NCBI GenBank assembly: GCA_030526195.1
Contig: JAUNDG010000005.1
Coordinates: forward strand, 51,165-115,164
Reading direction: 5' to 3'
DNA: 64,000 nt
Source of the DNA: Lachnospiraceae bacterium
GTDB taxonomy: Bacteria > Bacillota > Clostridia > Lachnospirales > Lachnospiraceae
Under the pieces are notes generated by a model. That model was not told the origin of the DNA. It did not search any database and saw nothing but the letters and a program-made list of their open reading frames with translations. Both the position numbers and the translations under genes were made by a program. Positions 52,655 to 60,712 of the stretch are shown in pieces; the first letter of the stretch is position 1; the number at the start of each line of letters is the position of its first letter.

Positions 52655-53239
52655 ATGAAAGATAAAAAGGTTGAGGAACGTATTCTCGATGCAACATTAA
52701 AGGTGGTTCGGAAAAATACCATCAGCGGGACCCGTATGCATCTTATTGCGACAGAGGCAGATCTGCCTCAGGCGAATCTGCATTATCATTACAAGACAAA
52801 GCAGAATCTGATGCTGGCCCTTCACCGGAAGGTGATCGACCGCTTCCTGCTCCTGCGGGAACGGATGAAGACAGAGAAGTCGATTCCGCTGACCGTTGAG
52901 CAGGAACTGGACATTTTCTTCGAACAGAAAAAGGTCAGTATCCTGGAGGATTCGGATTACGATATTGTGGAAATTGATTTCTGGCTGCAGGCCACGGTCA
53001 GTGAGGAATATCGGGAAATCATGAACAAGGCTTTCGAGCGCTGGGAATACGCGATCCGCTGCTTTATTGAAAAGGTCTGTCCCGATAAGTCAGAGAGCGA
53101 CAAACTGCAGCTGACTCACCTCATTTTATCGATCCTGGAGGGGGCCACCATCCAGTACCATGTCAATCCGGAGCATTTCGATGTGGATGCTTACTTCGAG
53201 TTTGGCAAGAAGTCGGTGCTGAAACTGCTGGAAATGTAA
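52655..53239 (+). CDS. TetR/AcrR-family transcriptional regulator
   Basis: 194 residues. The N-terminal helix-turn-helix reads ILDATLKVVRKNTISGTRMHLIATEADLPQ with LHYHYKTKQNLMLAL, a standard TetR DNA-binding domain; the rest is the helical effector domain. It starts 15 bases after the dehydrogenase gene. Three TetR-type palindromes flank the two corrinoid modules (45451, 53372, 53482), so it probably senses a substrate or product of the methyltransferase system. Effector unknown. Confidence 0.92.
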   Translation: MKDKKVEERILDATLKVVRKNTISGTRMHLIATEADLPQANLHYHYKTKQNLMLALHRKVIDRFLLLRERMKTEKSIPLTVEQELDIFFEQKKVSILEDSDYDIVEIDFWLQATVSEEYREIMNKAFERWEYAIRCFIEKVCPDKSESDKLQLTHLILSILEGATIQYHVNPEHFDVDAYFEFGKKSVLKLLEM

Positions 53240-53316
53240 AAAGCGGGGCGCAGGTGTAAGATCTGAAGCGCCGTCAACGGTTATCAGCCCAATAACTGAA
53301 GATTCGTATGATTCAT

Positions 53317-53345
53317 AAAAGGCGGGAGAACTCCTGCCTTTTATT
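53317..53345 (+). terminator. Intrinsic terminator of the TetR gene
   Basis: AAAAGGCGGGAG and CTCCTGCCTTTT around a 2-base loop (AA), then TTATTTG. Separates TetR from corrinoid pair 2. Confidence 0.75.
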
Positions 53346-53400
53346 TGTCTATATGGAAAAATGCACATTATTTGACTGTCTGTACAGTCAATATAGACAA
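53345..53400. promoter_or_regulatory. TetR-type operator 2 nested in a larger palindrome
   Basis: TTGACTGTCTGTACAGTCAA at 53372-53391. Outside it TTGTCTATAT (53345-53354) and ATATAGACAA (53391-53400) are also a perfect inverted pair. Lies about 45 bases upstream of the -35 of pair 2. Confidence 0.65.
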
Positions 53401-53436
53401 TATACACAAATAAGGCCGTTTTTTTAAGAAAATGAG

Positions 53437-53465
53437 TTGCATGATGCCGAAGAACGTGTTATTTT
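53437..53465 (+). promoter_or_regulatory. Predicted promoter of corrinoid pair 2
   Basis: TTGCAT (53437-53442), 17 bases, TATTTT (53460-53465); start of transcription near 53472, directly before operator 3. Confidence 0.6.
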
Positions 53466-53481
53466 TATATCAACTTAAAAC

Positions 53482-53497
53482 CTGACTGTTCAGTCAG
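53482..53497. promoter_or_regulatory. TetR-type operator 3
   Basis: CTGACTGTTCAGTCAG, a perfect 16-bp palindrome just downstream of the predicted transcription start, well placed to block transcription of pair 2. Confidence 0.7.
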
Positions 53498-53524
53498 TTA
53501 AAACCACTTAAGGAAAGGGTGTAA

Positions 53525-54196
53525 ATGATGGAAGAAATTTTAAAACAGATGGAAGAAGCTATTTATGATGGTGATGATGAGCTTCTCGATGAACTTATGG
53601 ATAAAGCCCTTGAAATGGGCATCACTCCGGAAGACATGATTCAGGAAGCCGGTATTAAGGCTCTTGATCGTCTGGGCGATGATTTCAACAACCTTATGGT
53701 TTTCCTTCCGGAACTTATGCTGGGCGGCGAATGCATGAAGCAGCTGCTTGACAGAGTTACACCGCTTATGGGTGGCACAAGCGCTTACATCGGCAAAGTC
53801 GTTATCGGCTGCGCTAAGGGCGACCTTCACGACATTGGTAAATCACTTGTTGCTACACAGCTTTCCGTTAACGGCTTCGACGTTATCGACCTTGGCGTTG
53901 ACGTAGCTCCGAACAAGTTTATTGATACAGCTGACAAAGAAAATGCTGATATCATCGTTGTTTCCTCACTGCTGACAACATCTCAGTATTACATGGAAGA
54001 ACTGATCAAACGTCTCGGTGATGAAGGCAAGAGAGATAAATATCGCGTTGCTATCGGCGGTGGCCCGATCTCCGGTGAATATGCTAAGAAGATTGGTGCT
54101 GATGGCTATTCTCGTACATGCTATTCAGCTGTTAAGATGGCAAAACGTCTTATGGAAATCAAACCGACTGAAGAACTGATCATCGAAAACGACTAA
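53525..54196 (+). CDS. Corrinoid protein of methyltransferase pair 2 (MtmC-like)
   Basis: 223 residues, a diverged paralogue of the pair 1 protein. Helical cap (about 1-86), then B12-binding motif DLHDIG with axial-ligand H102, SSLLTTSQYYMEE and GGGPISGEYAKKIG. Its gene has no riboswitch; it sits directly behind TetR operators 2 and 3. GGAAAGGGTGTAA precedes ATG 53525. 86 bases separate it from its methyltransferase gene. Strong codon bias. Confidence 0.94.
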   Translation: MMEEILKQMEEAIYDGDDELLDELMDKALEMGITPEDMIQEAGIKALDRLGDDFNNLMVFLPELMLGGECMKQLLDRVTPLMGGTSAYIGKVVIGCAKGDLHDIGKSLVATQLSVNGFDVIDLGVDVAPNKFIDTADKENADIIVVSSLLTTSQYYMEELIKRLGDEGKRDKYRVAIGGGPISGEYAKKIGADGYSRTCYSAVKMAKRLMEIKPTEELIIEND

Positions 54197-54282
54197 TCTA
54201 AGGCTTCAGGATTTGATTGAACATCAGATAATATATTAGAAATAAAACGCCAGGCGTTTTAGATAAAGAGGAGAATTCCACC

Positions 54283-55698
54283 ATGACAAAAAAAGAAATC
54301 GACGAGATGCTGCGTGAGAAACATGGCAGAGTATTAGGCACACTGGACAGAGCCCGTACAAGCAAGAGAGTTCTTGAAAAAGAATGGGATACCAAGATTC
54401 TTCCGAAGACTCTGAAAGAAGTTGCTAAAGAATATCGTCTGCTGGGTACTTTCGATCCGGAAAATCCGGTTCCGAGCGATCCCGAACTGGCTGATGCTTT
54501 CTTCAAAGCCGGCTACGAAGCAGCTCTTCGTCTTGGCTTCTACTGCCCGGAAACAGAATCCATCATCAAACTTGATGCTGATGAACTGGCTAAGGACTTC
54601 AACAAAGCTCCGAAGGAATTCCCGGTAGGTCAGGAAGGCGTTGTTGTTAAATCACGTAGACCGTCCGACGGTGTTGCTCCGGTCTTCACAGCTCCTCTTT
54701 CCATTCAGATGAATGAAGAAGCTTATATCCCGGTAGCTCAGGGTATCGTCAGCTCCAAGCTGGTTGACTGCCAGGAAGGTCCGTCTCTGGACACTGTTAT
54801 GGGCAGCCCGATGCTGGCCGATACACCGTACGAATCATTCGGCGGTATCTATGAATATCATCTGCGTAAAGAAGCTCAGCACAGAGCCGGCCGTGATGGC
54901 ATGGGCAACACTCTGGTTTCCTCAGCTTCTACACACCTTGGTATGATGGCAGCCTTTAACCTGTATGAAATGCCGCAGATCACACTGTGTCTGAACCCGG
55001 CCTTCATGAAGGTTAACTATACAACATTCCATAAATGTATCGTTGCTAACGAACTGGGCGGCATGATTCGTTGCGAATCCCCGAACATGATCGGCGGTTA
55101 TTCAGGTGGTGTTGAAACAACAGCTCTGGCCTCCATCGCTACTGATATCCTTCAGTACCCGATCGTTGGTGCACACCTTCCGGGTTCTCCGGACTACGAT
55201 ATCCGTTACGGCGGCAACTGCGGACGTCACGGCCTTTGGGCACAGTCCATGGCTACACAGGCCATCACACGTAACAGCGACATCATCCTGATGAAGACCA
55301 TCAACCAGGTCTCCGGTCCGATGGAAGAGATGTTCTATCTTGAATCTATCTGCGGTATGGGTGCTGCTTCTGCTTCAGGTCAGGCCTTCACCATCAGCCC
55401 GCGTTCAGCCGGTGGTTCTCGTAAGAACCATCTGACACCGATCGATGCCTGGTACAACGCTGCTATCTTCAAAGGCGCTGCCGGCCTGAGCCTCGAAAAG
55501 ATGAACGAAATCTGTAAGAAGGTTCTTCCGATGTTCGAAGACAAGCTCATGAACCCGCCGAAGGGCAAATCCTTCCAGGATCTGTACAATGTCGAAACTC
55601 TGGAACCGATTCCGGAATACAGAGATCAGTATCTTAAGATGCGTAAATTCGCCGAAGATCTGGGCATCCCGATGCCGGGCGATGGCATCCTGAGCTAA
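54283..55698 (+). CDS. MtmB-family (monomethylamine methyltransferase-like) protein without pyrrolysine, pair 2
   Basis: 471 residues, no in-frame stop. Aligns with MtmB across its length: KEWDTKILPKTLKEV, FFKAGYEAALRLGFYC, TPYESFGGIYEYHLRKEA, AGRDGMGNTL, NMIGGYSGGVETTA and the C-terminal FQDLYNVETLEPIPEY, which closely matches the MtmB tail. The pyrrolysine position is T210 (codon ACT 54910-54912). A Glu matching MtmB Glu259 seems kept (before SPNMIGGYSGG), unlike in pair 1; Gln333 is not. I infer methyl transfer from a different amine to the corrinoid protein upstream. AAAGAGGAGAATTCC ribosome site; terminator follows. Strong codon bias. Confidence 0.86.
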   Translation: MTKKEIDEMLREKHGRVLGTLDRARTSKRVLEKEWDTKILPKTLKEVAKEYRLLGTFDPENPVPSDPELADAFFKAGYEAALRLGFYCPETESIIKLDADELAKDFNKAPKEFPVGQEGVVVKSRRPSDGVAPVFTAPLSIQMNEEAYIPVAQGIVSSKLVDCQEGPSLDTVMGSPMLADTPYESFGGIYEYHLRKEAQHRAGRDGMGNTLVSSASTHLGMMAAFNLYEMPQITLCLNPAFMKVNYTTFHKCIVANELGGMIRCESPNMIGGYSGGVETTALASIATDILQYPIVGAHLPGSPDYDIRYGGNCGRHGLWAQSMATQAITRNSDIILMKTINQVSGPMEEMFYLESICGMGAASASGQAFTISPRSAGGSRKNHLTPIDAWYNAAIFKGAAGLSLEKMNEICKKVLPMFEDKLMNPPKGKSFQDLYNVETLEPIPEYRDQYLKMRKFAEDLGIPMPGDGILS

Positions 55699-55745
55699 TA
55701 CCAGGTGACAAAGTTAAATCATCACAATTAAATTAAACTCATTAA

Positions 55746-55777
55746 CCGGAGGGTGGCAGCACCCTCCGGCTTTTTTT
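55746..55777 (+). terminator. Intrinsic terminator of methyltransferase pair 2
   Basis: CCGGAGGGTG and CACCCTCCGG with a 4-base loop, followed by seven T. Confidence 0.93.
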
Positions 55778-56189
55778 GTCCGAAACGGCTGATATCTGTG
55801 TGCGACTGAATAGTTTGATATTCGTGTGTAAAAAAGCATCAAAATTCGGTCAGGATATTTATTTAATTTGCGGAACTTTTTAGAACACCTGTATTAATTA
55901 TTGAAATATATTCGATTGGTGGTAGAATAATTCTTGAAGAATCATTAATGAAAGTCAATGATTTGAGCAAATTAAAAAGCTTACCGCAAAACCCTTTGCT
56001 TAAGCAGGAACAGAATAAAAGCTAACCGCTAATAGTTTTTATTGGCCCGGTGTCCGAAGGACACCGGGCAGTTCCTTTTTATGGGGCTTTTTTTGAGCTA
56101 TTTTAGGCCTTTTCCTTGCCTTTACACAGGGGTATCATTATAATATTGTTGACATAAAATCGAAAAATGGGTTAACCAGAGGTAAATAT
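55778..56189 (+). other. Intergenic region with a possible short independent transcript
   Basis: An AT-rich gap. A promoter-like TTGAAA (55901-55906), 16 bases, TAGAAT (55923-55928) and a perfect terminator at 56045-56080 would bound a transcript of about 145 bases. It contains a 25-codon frame, ATG 55948 to TAA 56025 (lysine-, leucine- and glutamine-rich), with a poor ribosome site. Either a small RNA or a leader peptide. The last 110 bases are the leader of the RICIN/NlpC gene. Confidence 0.4.
56045..56080 (+). terminator. Intrinsic terminator of the small transcript
   Basis: GCCCGGTGTCC, loop GAA, GGACACCGGGC, then AGTTCCTTTTT. No annotated gene ends here, which is why a short transcript is suspected. 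Confidence 0.85.
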
Positions 56190-58973
56190 ATGATCAAAAA
56201 AATGGGAAAGCGCATCCTGGCGGTTGGGTTGGCCTCGCTTCTTATGTTGGCACCCCTGTCAGTCAGCGCAGCCCCTCAGGGAACGGGGGCTCAGACAGAA
56301 GCATCTGCGGACAGCGGATCGCGAACAGAAAATGACGGAACCGGCGATTCTTCAGTCAATGACAATAGTGATGAAAATGACGGCATTGACGATTCAAAAG
56401 AGGCGGGTGGTTCCGAGGCAAACCGTCCGAATGGCGGTGCCGATGGGGATTCCACCGGCGGTGAGTCTTCAGATGATCCGGTATCGGGTGATCAGGATTC
56501 AGACGGTGATCCATCAGATGATGAGTCAGAAGATGAGGACAATGGGTCCGATGAAAATGATGAAGAGTCTGATGGGACTGAAGACAAAGATGAGGACGAA
56601 GCCGGCACCGGTCTTGTGGATGAGGATGAAGCCCTCTTAGCCGCGCCGGTTCGCACCGGCATGACCATCACACCGGATTATGAGACACAGCTCACCGGAC
56701 AGGCTCCGTCCACCGGTGTCTATCGCATTCAGGTGGCTTCCGAGCCCACCTTTGCCCTGTCCATCGACGGGGATTCACTGGAAACACGGGCCAATGCCAA
56801 CATCGGCCATTTCAGCAGTACATCCGGCCAGTATTTCTACATCACCAATTGCGGCAACGGCCAGTATACCATTGAGAACATTCTGTCCGGCTGCGTGCTG
56901 GATGCCGAGTCAGCCGGCACGGCTAAGGGCACCAATATCCGCCAGTATAAATACAATGGTACGGTGGCTCAGAAATGGACTTTCAAAGCCAATGGCAACG
57001 GTTCTTATACCATCGGCGCTGCCTACTGCAACCGGGTATGGGACATTGACACCGGCCGCATTGCGGAGGGCAGTAATGTCCGGCTTTGGAGCAGCAACGG
57101 CACGAAAGCTCAGCAGTGGAGCCTGACAAAGGTCATGGACCCCCTGCCCACGGATGATTATCGTCTTAATTGCGGTGGCACAATTACGGTCAAAAATGAC
57201 AGCCTGGATAAATGTGCCAACGTGGAAACAACAGCCGATACAGCGTTATCCCGGGGCAAGCAGTTCATGGTCCGCAGCACCAACGGCGGCATGTCCTATA
57301 CGATCCGCAACCGGGCTTCGGCTATGGCCTTCGATATCGAAAATGGCGCCACAACCTCCGGCACCAACGTGCGTCAGTATAAAACCAACGGCACAGCGGC
57401 TCAGGATTGGCGGTTTGTGCCCATCGGTGGCGGCCGATACCGTGTCATTTCCATGAAGGCCCGTCTCTTCCTTTGTGTGAAGAATGGCAATGTGCTGGTT
57501 CTCGACAGTGAAGGGGCCAAAAATGCAGAGTCGATCTGGACCCTTCAGTCTGTGCCGGTCAACGTTCAGGTGCAGCCCGGCATGTACCGCATTCTGTCAG
57601 CGAAAAACAGCAATATCGGTCTTGATGTTGTCAGCGGCTGCTGGCTGAATAAGACCAACATTCAGGTTTATACGCGCACCACTACGGCCTCACAGTCCAA
57701 TCAGCAGTTTGAACTGGTGTCCACCGGCGGCGACTGGTTCCGCATCGTGAACGTGGCCACCGGCAAATGTCTGGATAAGACCGGCGGTGCCGAATCCACA
57801 GACACCAACGTGCAGTCCTACAAGATCAACGGCACAGTGGCTCAGAACTGGCGTTTTGAGGATACCGGCGATCACGACGGCAGTTATTACATCGTCAATG
57901 GGCTGGGCAAATACCTGGATATTCAGGGCGGTGTGGCTCAGAATAACACCAATGTTCAGGTGCACAAGAGTAATAAAACAGCTGCTCAAAAATGGTATCT
58001 TGAACCGACTTCATTTTCCGGCAAGGGCTGGCGCACCACCAATAGCACGGAGCGTCGTTTCTACCGTGACGGCAAATACCTCACCGGCGGCTGGCAGCTG
58101 ATCGGCGGCTATTATTATTATTTCGACAACAACGGGCTGATGGCTTACTCCACAGCCTCCAAGACTGTCAACATCGGCAATTATTATGTGGATCAGGAGG
58201 GGCGCCGCAGGAGCCGGTCCGCCGCAGACATCCTTTCAGGTGTTAAACCAGGCGGCAAGACCCTGACCAACCTGATGCAGAATGCTCTGATTCCCTGCGG
58301 CCGCGTCCTTTACATCTGGGGCGGCGGCTGGGGCGACAGCGATGCCAACAAGATCGGCTACCTGTCCAGCTGGGGCAATTTCTTCAACAGTCATGCCAAC
58401 GGCAGCTACAACCGTAACGATTACAAGTATAAGTACGGCGCCGGTTTGGATTGCTCCGGTTATATTTCCTGGGTTGTGTATAATACCCAGTTCACCGCCA
58501 ACAACCAGTTCAGCATTCTTAGCGGAAATGGTACATCCTATAACTCCACGAAGCTGGCGAACCGGATCGCTTCGCTGGGCTGGGCCACCTATTATGGCGG
58601 TGCCCCGGGCTCATACCGTCAGTTAAAGCCCGGCGATATTGTCAGTATGAACGGTCACGTCTGGATGTACGTGGGCAGCTGCTCCGACGGCTCCGGTGTT
58701 ATCGTCCACTCTTCCCCCATGGGGCAGACCTACGGCGGCGGTGTTCAGCTGGCCGGGACGGTCAATGATGCCGGTCAGGCCAACAGCGAGGGCTATCGTC
58801 TGGCGAAGGCCTACAACGAGAAATACTTCTCCTATTGGCCGTATCCCACCAACACAGCCGGCAACAGCTATCGCACATCGGCAGTGGGGTATGCCCGCTG
58901 GAACAACGATCCGGACGGTTTGAAAAATATGACAGCGGCACAGGTGCTCAACAAGCTTCTGGGCCCGCTGTAA
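56190..58973 (+). CDS. Secreted RICIN-lectin and NlpC/P60-like surface hydrolase
   Basis: 927 residues. Signal peptide (RILAVGLASLLMLAPLSVSA) to about 30, a very acidic Asp/Glu/Ser/Gly linker (about 35-150), then three RICIN-type beta-trefoil domains (about 165-315, 320-455, 460-610) with repeated NVRQYKTNGT-A-Q-W units, one choline-binding-like aromatic repeat (GWQLIGGYYYYFDNNGLMAY), and a C-terminal NlpC/P60-like domain with C755 in LDCSGYISW and H823 in NGHVWMYVG. Probably binds sugars and cleaves peptidoglycan or a glycopeptide outside the cell. The BMP lipoprotein gene follows after 10 bases. Confidence 0.85.
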   Translation: MIKKMGKRILAVGLASLLMLAPLSVSAAPQGTGAQTEASADSGSRTENDGTGDSSVNDNSDENDGIDDSKEAGGSEANRPNGGADGDSTGGESSDDPVSGDQDSDGDPSDDESEDEDNGSDENDEESDGTEDKDEDEAGTGLVDEDEALLAAPVRTGMTITPDYETQLTGQAPSTGVYRIQVASEPTFALSIDGDSLETRANANIGHFSSTSGQYFYITNCGNGQYTIENILSGCVLDAESAGTAKGTNIRQYKYNGTVAQKWTFKANGNGSYTIGAAYCNRVWDIDTGRIAEGSNVRLWSSNGTKAQQWSLTKVMDPLPTDDYRLNCGGTITVKNDSLDKCANVETTADTALSRGKQFMVRSTNGGMSYTIRNRASAMAFDIENGATTSGTNVRQYKTNGTAAQDWRFVPIGGGRYRVISMKARLFLCVKNGNVLVLDSEGAKNAESIWTLQSVPVNVQVQPGMYRILSAKNSNIGLDVVSGCWLNKTNIQVYTRTTTASQSNQQFELVSTGGDWFRIVNVATGKCLDKTGGAESTDTNVQSYKINGTVAQNWRFEDTGDHDGSYYIVNGLGKYLDIQGGVAQNNTNVQVHKSNKTAAQKWYLEPTSFSGKGWRTTNSTERRFYRDGKYLTGGWQLIGGYYYYFDNNGLMAYSTASKTVNIGNYYVDQEGRRRSRSAADILSGVKPGGKTLTNLMQNALIPCGRVLYIWGGGWGDSDANKIGYLSSWGNFFNSHANGSYNRNDYKYKYGAGLDCSGYISWVVYNTQFTANNQFSILSGNGTSYNSTKLANRIASLGWATYYGGAPGSYRQLKPGDIVSMNGHVWMYVGSCSDGSGVIVHSSPMGQTYGGGVQLAGTVNDAGQANSEGYRLAKAYNEKYFSYWPYPTNTAGNSYRTSAVGYARWNNDPDGLKNMTAAQVLNKLLGPL

Positions 58974-58983
58974 GGAGAACTCT

Positions 58984-60030
58984 ATGAAAAAACTATTGTC
59001 AATGACGATGGCCTGTCTGCTCAGCCTTAGCCTGCTGACCGGCTGCGGCGGAGGGGAAAAGATTTCCGAAGCGCTGGTGATCAGCAATCCGGAACTGGCC
59101 AACGATCAGTCGGCCAACCTGGCCTGGCTGGGGGTTCAGAATTATGCGGCCCACAGCAGCACGGATGCCGGTCTCTTCATTAATGACGGGGACTTTCAGG
59201 GCACTGTGTCAAAAGCGGCCGGACGGGGGGCTCAGGCGATTGTCTGCCTGGGCGATGGCATCGATACAGATGTCTGGAAGGCTCAGCAGAAGCACAGCAA
59301 AACCGCCTTTGTTTATGTGGGCGGTGAACCTCGCCGGGAAGCGGGGGCTCAGGCGGATATTGCCGCCAACACCATTTGTGTGAATTTTGATGCCGCCCAG
59401 ATCGGTTATCTGGCCGGTTATGCCGCTGTCCTGGAGGGCAACACGCATCTTGGCTTTATCTCAGCCGCGGACAGCTCCACGGCAAAGGCCTACGAAAGCG
59501 GTTTTATTGCCGGGGCCGATCAGGCAGCCCTCACCATGAACCTGCCTGCCGGTACGGTTGTGGTGGATGAGGTGACGGTATTGTCTGATGTGATGTCCCC
59601 CATCACCATGGAAAAAGCCTTAAAGCTTTACCGGGGTGGTGCCAGTGTCATCATGGCCTGCGGCGAAAATATCCTGCGTATGACCGTGAAGGCTGCGGAA
59701 ACCGCCGGCAAGAAGGTCATTTCCGCCGGCAGTGACTGGACGAGCCGATCCGACAGTGTGCTCATGGGCTCAACCTTCAATCTGGAGGATGCGGTGCAGG
59801 ATGCGCTTGAGCGGGTCAACAGTGAAGGCTTCGAAGGCGGCAGCACCATTTTCTCAGGAGCCGCTGCCGGCAGCATCGGTCTCAAGTGCCGGTATGATAA
59901 AATGGGGTCCTTCAACAGCACCTCCTATGATGCTCTGTATGCCTCCCTGGCAGCGGGCAGTGTCACCGCACCGGAAGACAACACCGAGGGCACAGAACAT
60001 GTGACTGTCAACAAGACCCCGATGGCGTGA
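58984..60030 (+). CDS. BMP-family (PnrA-like) ABC substrate-binding lipoprotein
   Basis: 348 residues. Lipoprotein signal with lipobox LLTGCGG. The fold and motifs (GVQNYAAHSS, QAIVCLGDGIDTDVWKAQ, QIGYLAGYAAVLEGNTHLGF, GASVIMACGENILR, GSTFNLEDAVQDAL) fit the basic membrane protein family, whose studied members bind nucleosides. No ABC permease or ATPase genes are nearby. It is close behind the RICIN hydrolase (10 bases), so both are exported products of one message. Terminator follows. Confidence 0.85.
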   Translation: MKKLLSMTMACLLSLSLLTGCGGGEKISEALVISNPELANDQSANLAWLGVQNYAAHSSTDAGLFINDGDFQGTVSKAAGRGAQAIVCLGDGIDTDVWKAQQKHSKTAFVYVGGEPRREAGAQADIAANTICVNFDAAQIGYLAGYAAVLEGNTHLGFISAADSSTAKAYESGFIAGADQAALTMNLPAGTVVVDEVTVLSDVMSPITMEKALKLYRGGASVIMACGENILRMTVKAAETAGKKVISAGSDWTSRSDSVLMGSTFNLEDAVQDALERVNSEGFEGGSTIFSGAAAGSIGLKCRYDKMGSFNSTSYDALYASLAAGSVTAPEDNTEGTEHVTVNKTPMA

Positions 60031-60080
60031 TCGAGGCCATAAGAATAAGACGGATACAATAACATAAATGGTAAGAGAAA

Positions 60081-60117
60081 CACCTGTCATTTTCGAAAGA
60101 TGGCAGGTGCTTTTTTT
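60081..60117 (+). terminator. Intrinsic terminator of the BMP lipoprotein gene
   Basis: CACCTGTCAT and ATGGCAGGTG with a 9-base loop, then CTTTTTTT. Confidence 0.9.
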
Positions 60118-60170
60118 GAACTACAGCAAGCATTCCCCCGCTTCAAAGACGCAGAGTCTTACGCGGGGGT
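60117..60170 (+). repeat. Dispersed palindromic repeat, family A copy 3
   Basis: GAACTACAGCAAGCATTC, CCCCCGCTTCAAAGACGCAG and AGTCTTACGCGGGGGT; closest to copy 1. It abuts the T-run of the terminator. Confidence 0.8.
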
Positions 60171-60216
60171 TACGGGGGAAGCTTGCATCAGCAGGGGTAA
60201 AAGCCCCTGCTGATGG

Positions 60217-60352
60217 GCTACCGAAGGTAGCTGTGGTTCACGAGCAAGTAGCGAAGCGGACATCGTGCCCTGTGGGTATTGCGAGTGTCCGCTTTACGAG
60301 CAAGTAGCAAAGCGGACATCGTGCCCTGTGGGTATTGCGAGTGTCCGCTTTA
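60217..60352 (+). repeat. Family B repeat: GCTACC hairpin and two tandem 56-bp units
   Basis: Two units, 60241-60296 and 60297-60352, each starting CGAGCAAGTAGC and ending GAGTGTCCGCTTTA, differ at one base. In each, AAGCGGACA and TGTCCGCTT are inverted. The leading GCTACCGAAGGTAGC hairpin is shared with 27755-27769. Confidence 0.85.
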
Positions 60353-60382
60353 CCTGCAGCAAGCATTCCCCCGCTTTACTCG
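60351..60382 (+). repeat. Partial family A repeat
   Basis: CTGCAGCAAGCATTCCCCCG followed by CTTTACTCG; the 3' half of the element is missing, fused to the end of family B. Confidence 0.6.
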
Positions 60383-60712
60383 TTGTTTGCGGGAACAAGA
60401 CAATTGTGACTGAAATGCACCCACGGCTCTCCGGTGGATGGGGGCGCACACATCATTGTCCGGCGGGGAATGGCAAGCAGAAGAAGAGAAGCAGGGTTAA
60501 ATTGCATGTTGTTTGTTACAAAACAATGACGTTATAAAGGCGAAAATAATACATCTTGTTTAATATGATATAAACACCCCTAAATCGTGTTGTTGGCATT
60601 GAGAAAGCATGGTAAACTTGTAACAGTATTTTTACAAGTGTTTTACCAGTTGTTTCCGATTAACCACGAGGGCCAAGGCTCGCCGGGATCGGAGCAGCCA
60701 AGAGGATATGAT

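Larger units (their letters stand above)
60031..60712. other. Repeat-rich intergenic region before the CwlO-like gene
   Basis: 682 bases without a credible gene. Contents in order: terminator (60081-60117), family A repeat (60117-60170), a GCAGGGG/CCCCTGC hairpin (60190-60210), a GCTACC hairpin and two tandem family B units (60217-60352), a partial family A copy (60351-60382), then an AT-rich leader with TTGAGA near 60598 as a weak -35. Open frames across the repeats only repeat the same peptide and are not genes. Confidence 0.65.

Noticed and set aside
46733-55698. Pyrrolysine (UAG read-through) in the methyltransferases
   Set aside because: Both genes have sense codons for Thr at the position and no in-frame UAG; no pylT, pylS or pylBCD seen in the window.
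46733-55698. Calling both methyltransferases MttB (trimethylamine type)
   Set aside because: Characteristic MttB segments are absent while MtmB segments occur in order along the whole length.
60217-60352. CRISPR array
   Set aside because: Two directly abutting 56-bp units with no spacers and no cas genes; part of a dispersed repeat family.
60400-60712. c-di-AMP (ydaO) or c-di-GMP riboswitch before the NlpC/P60 gene
   Set aside because: Such leaders are common for these genes, but the conserved core sequences were not found.
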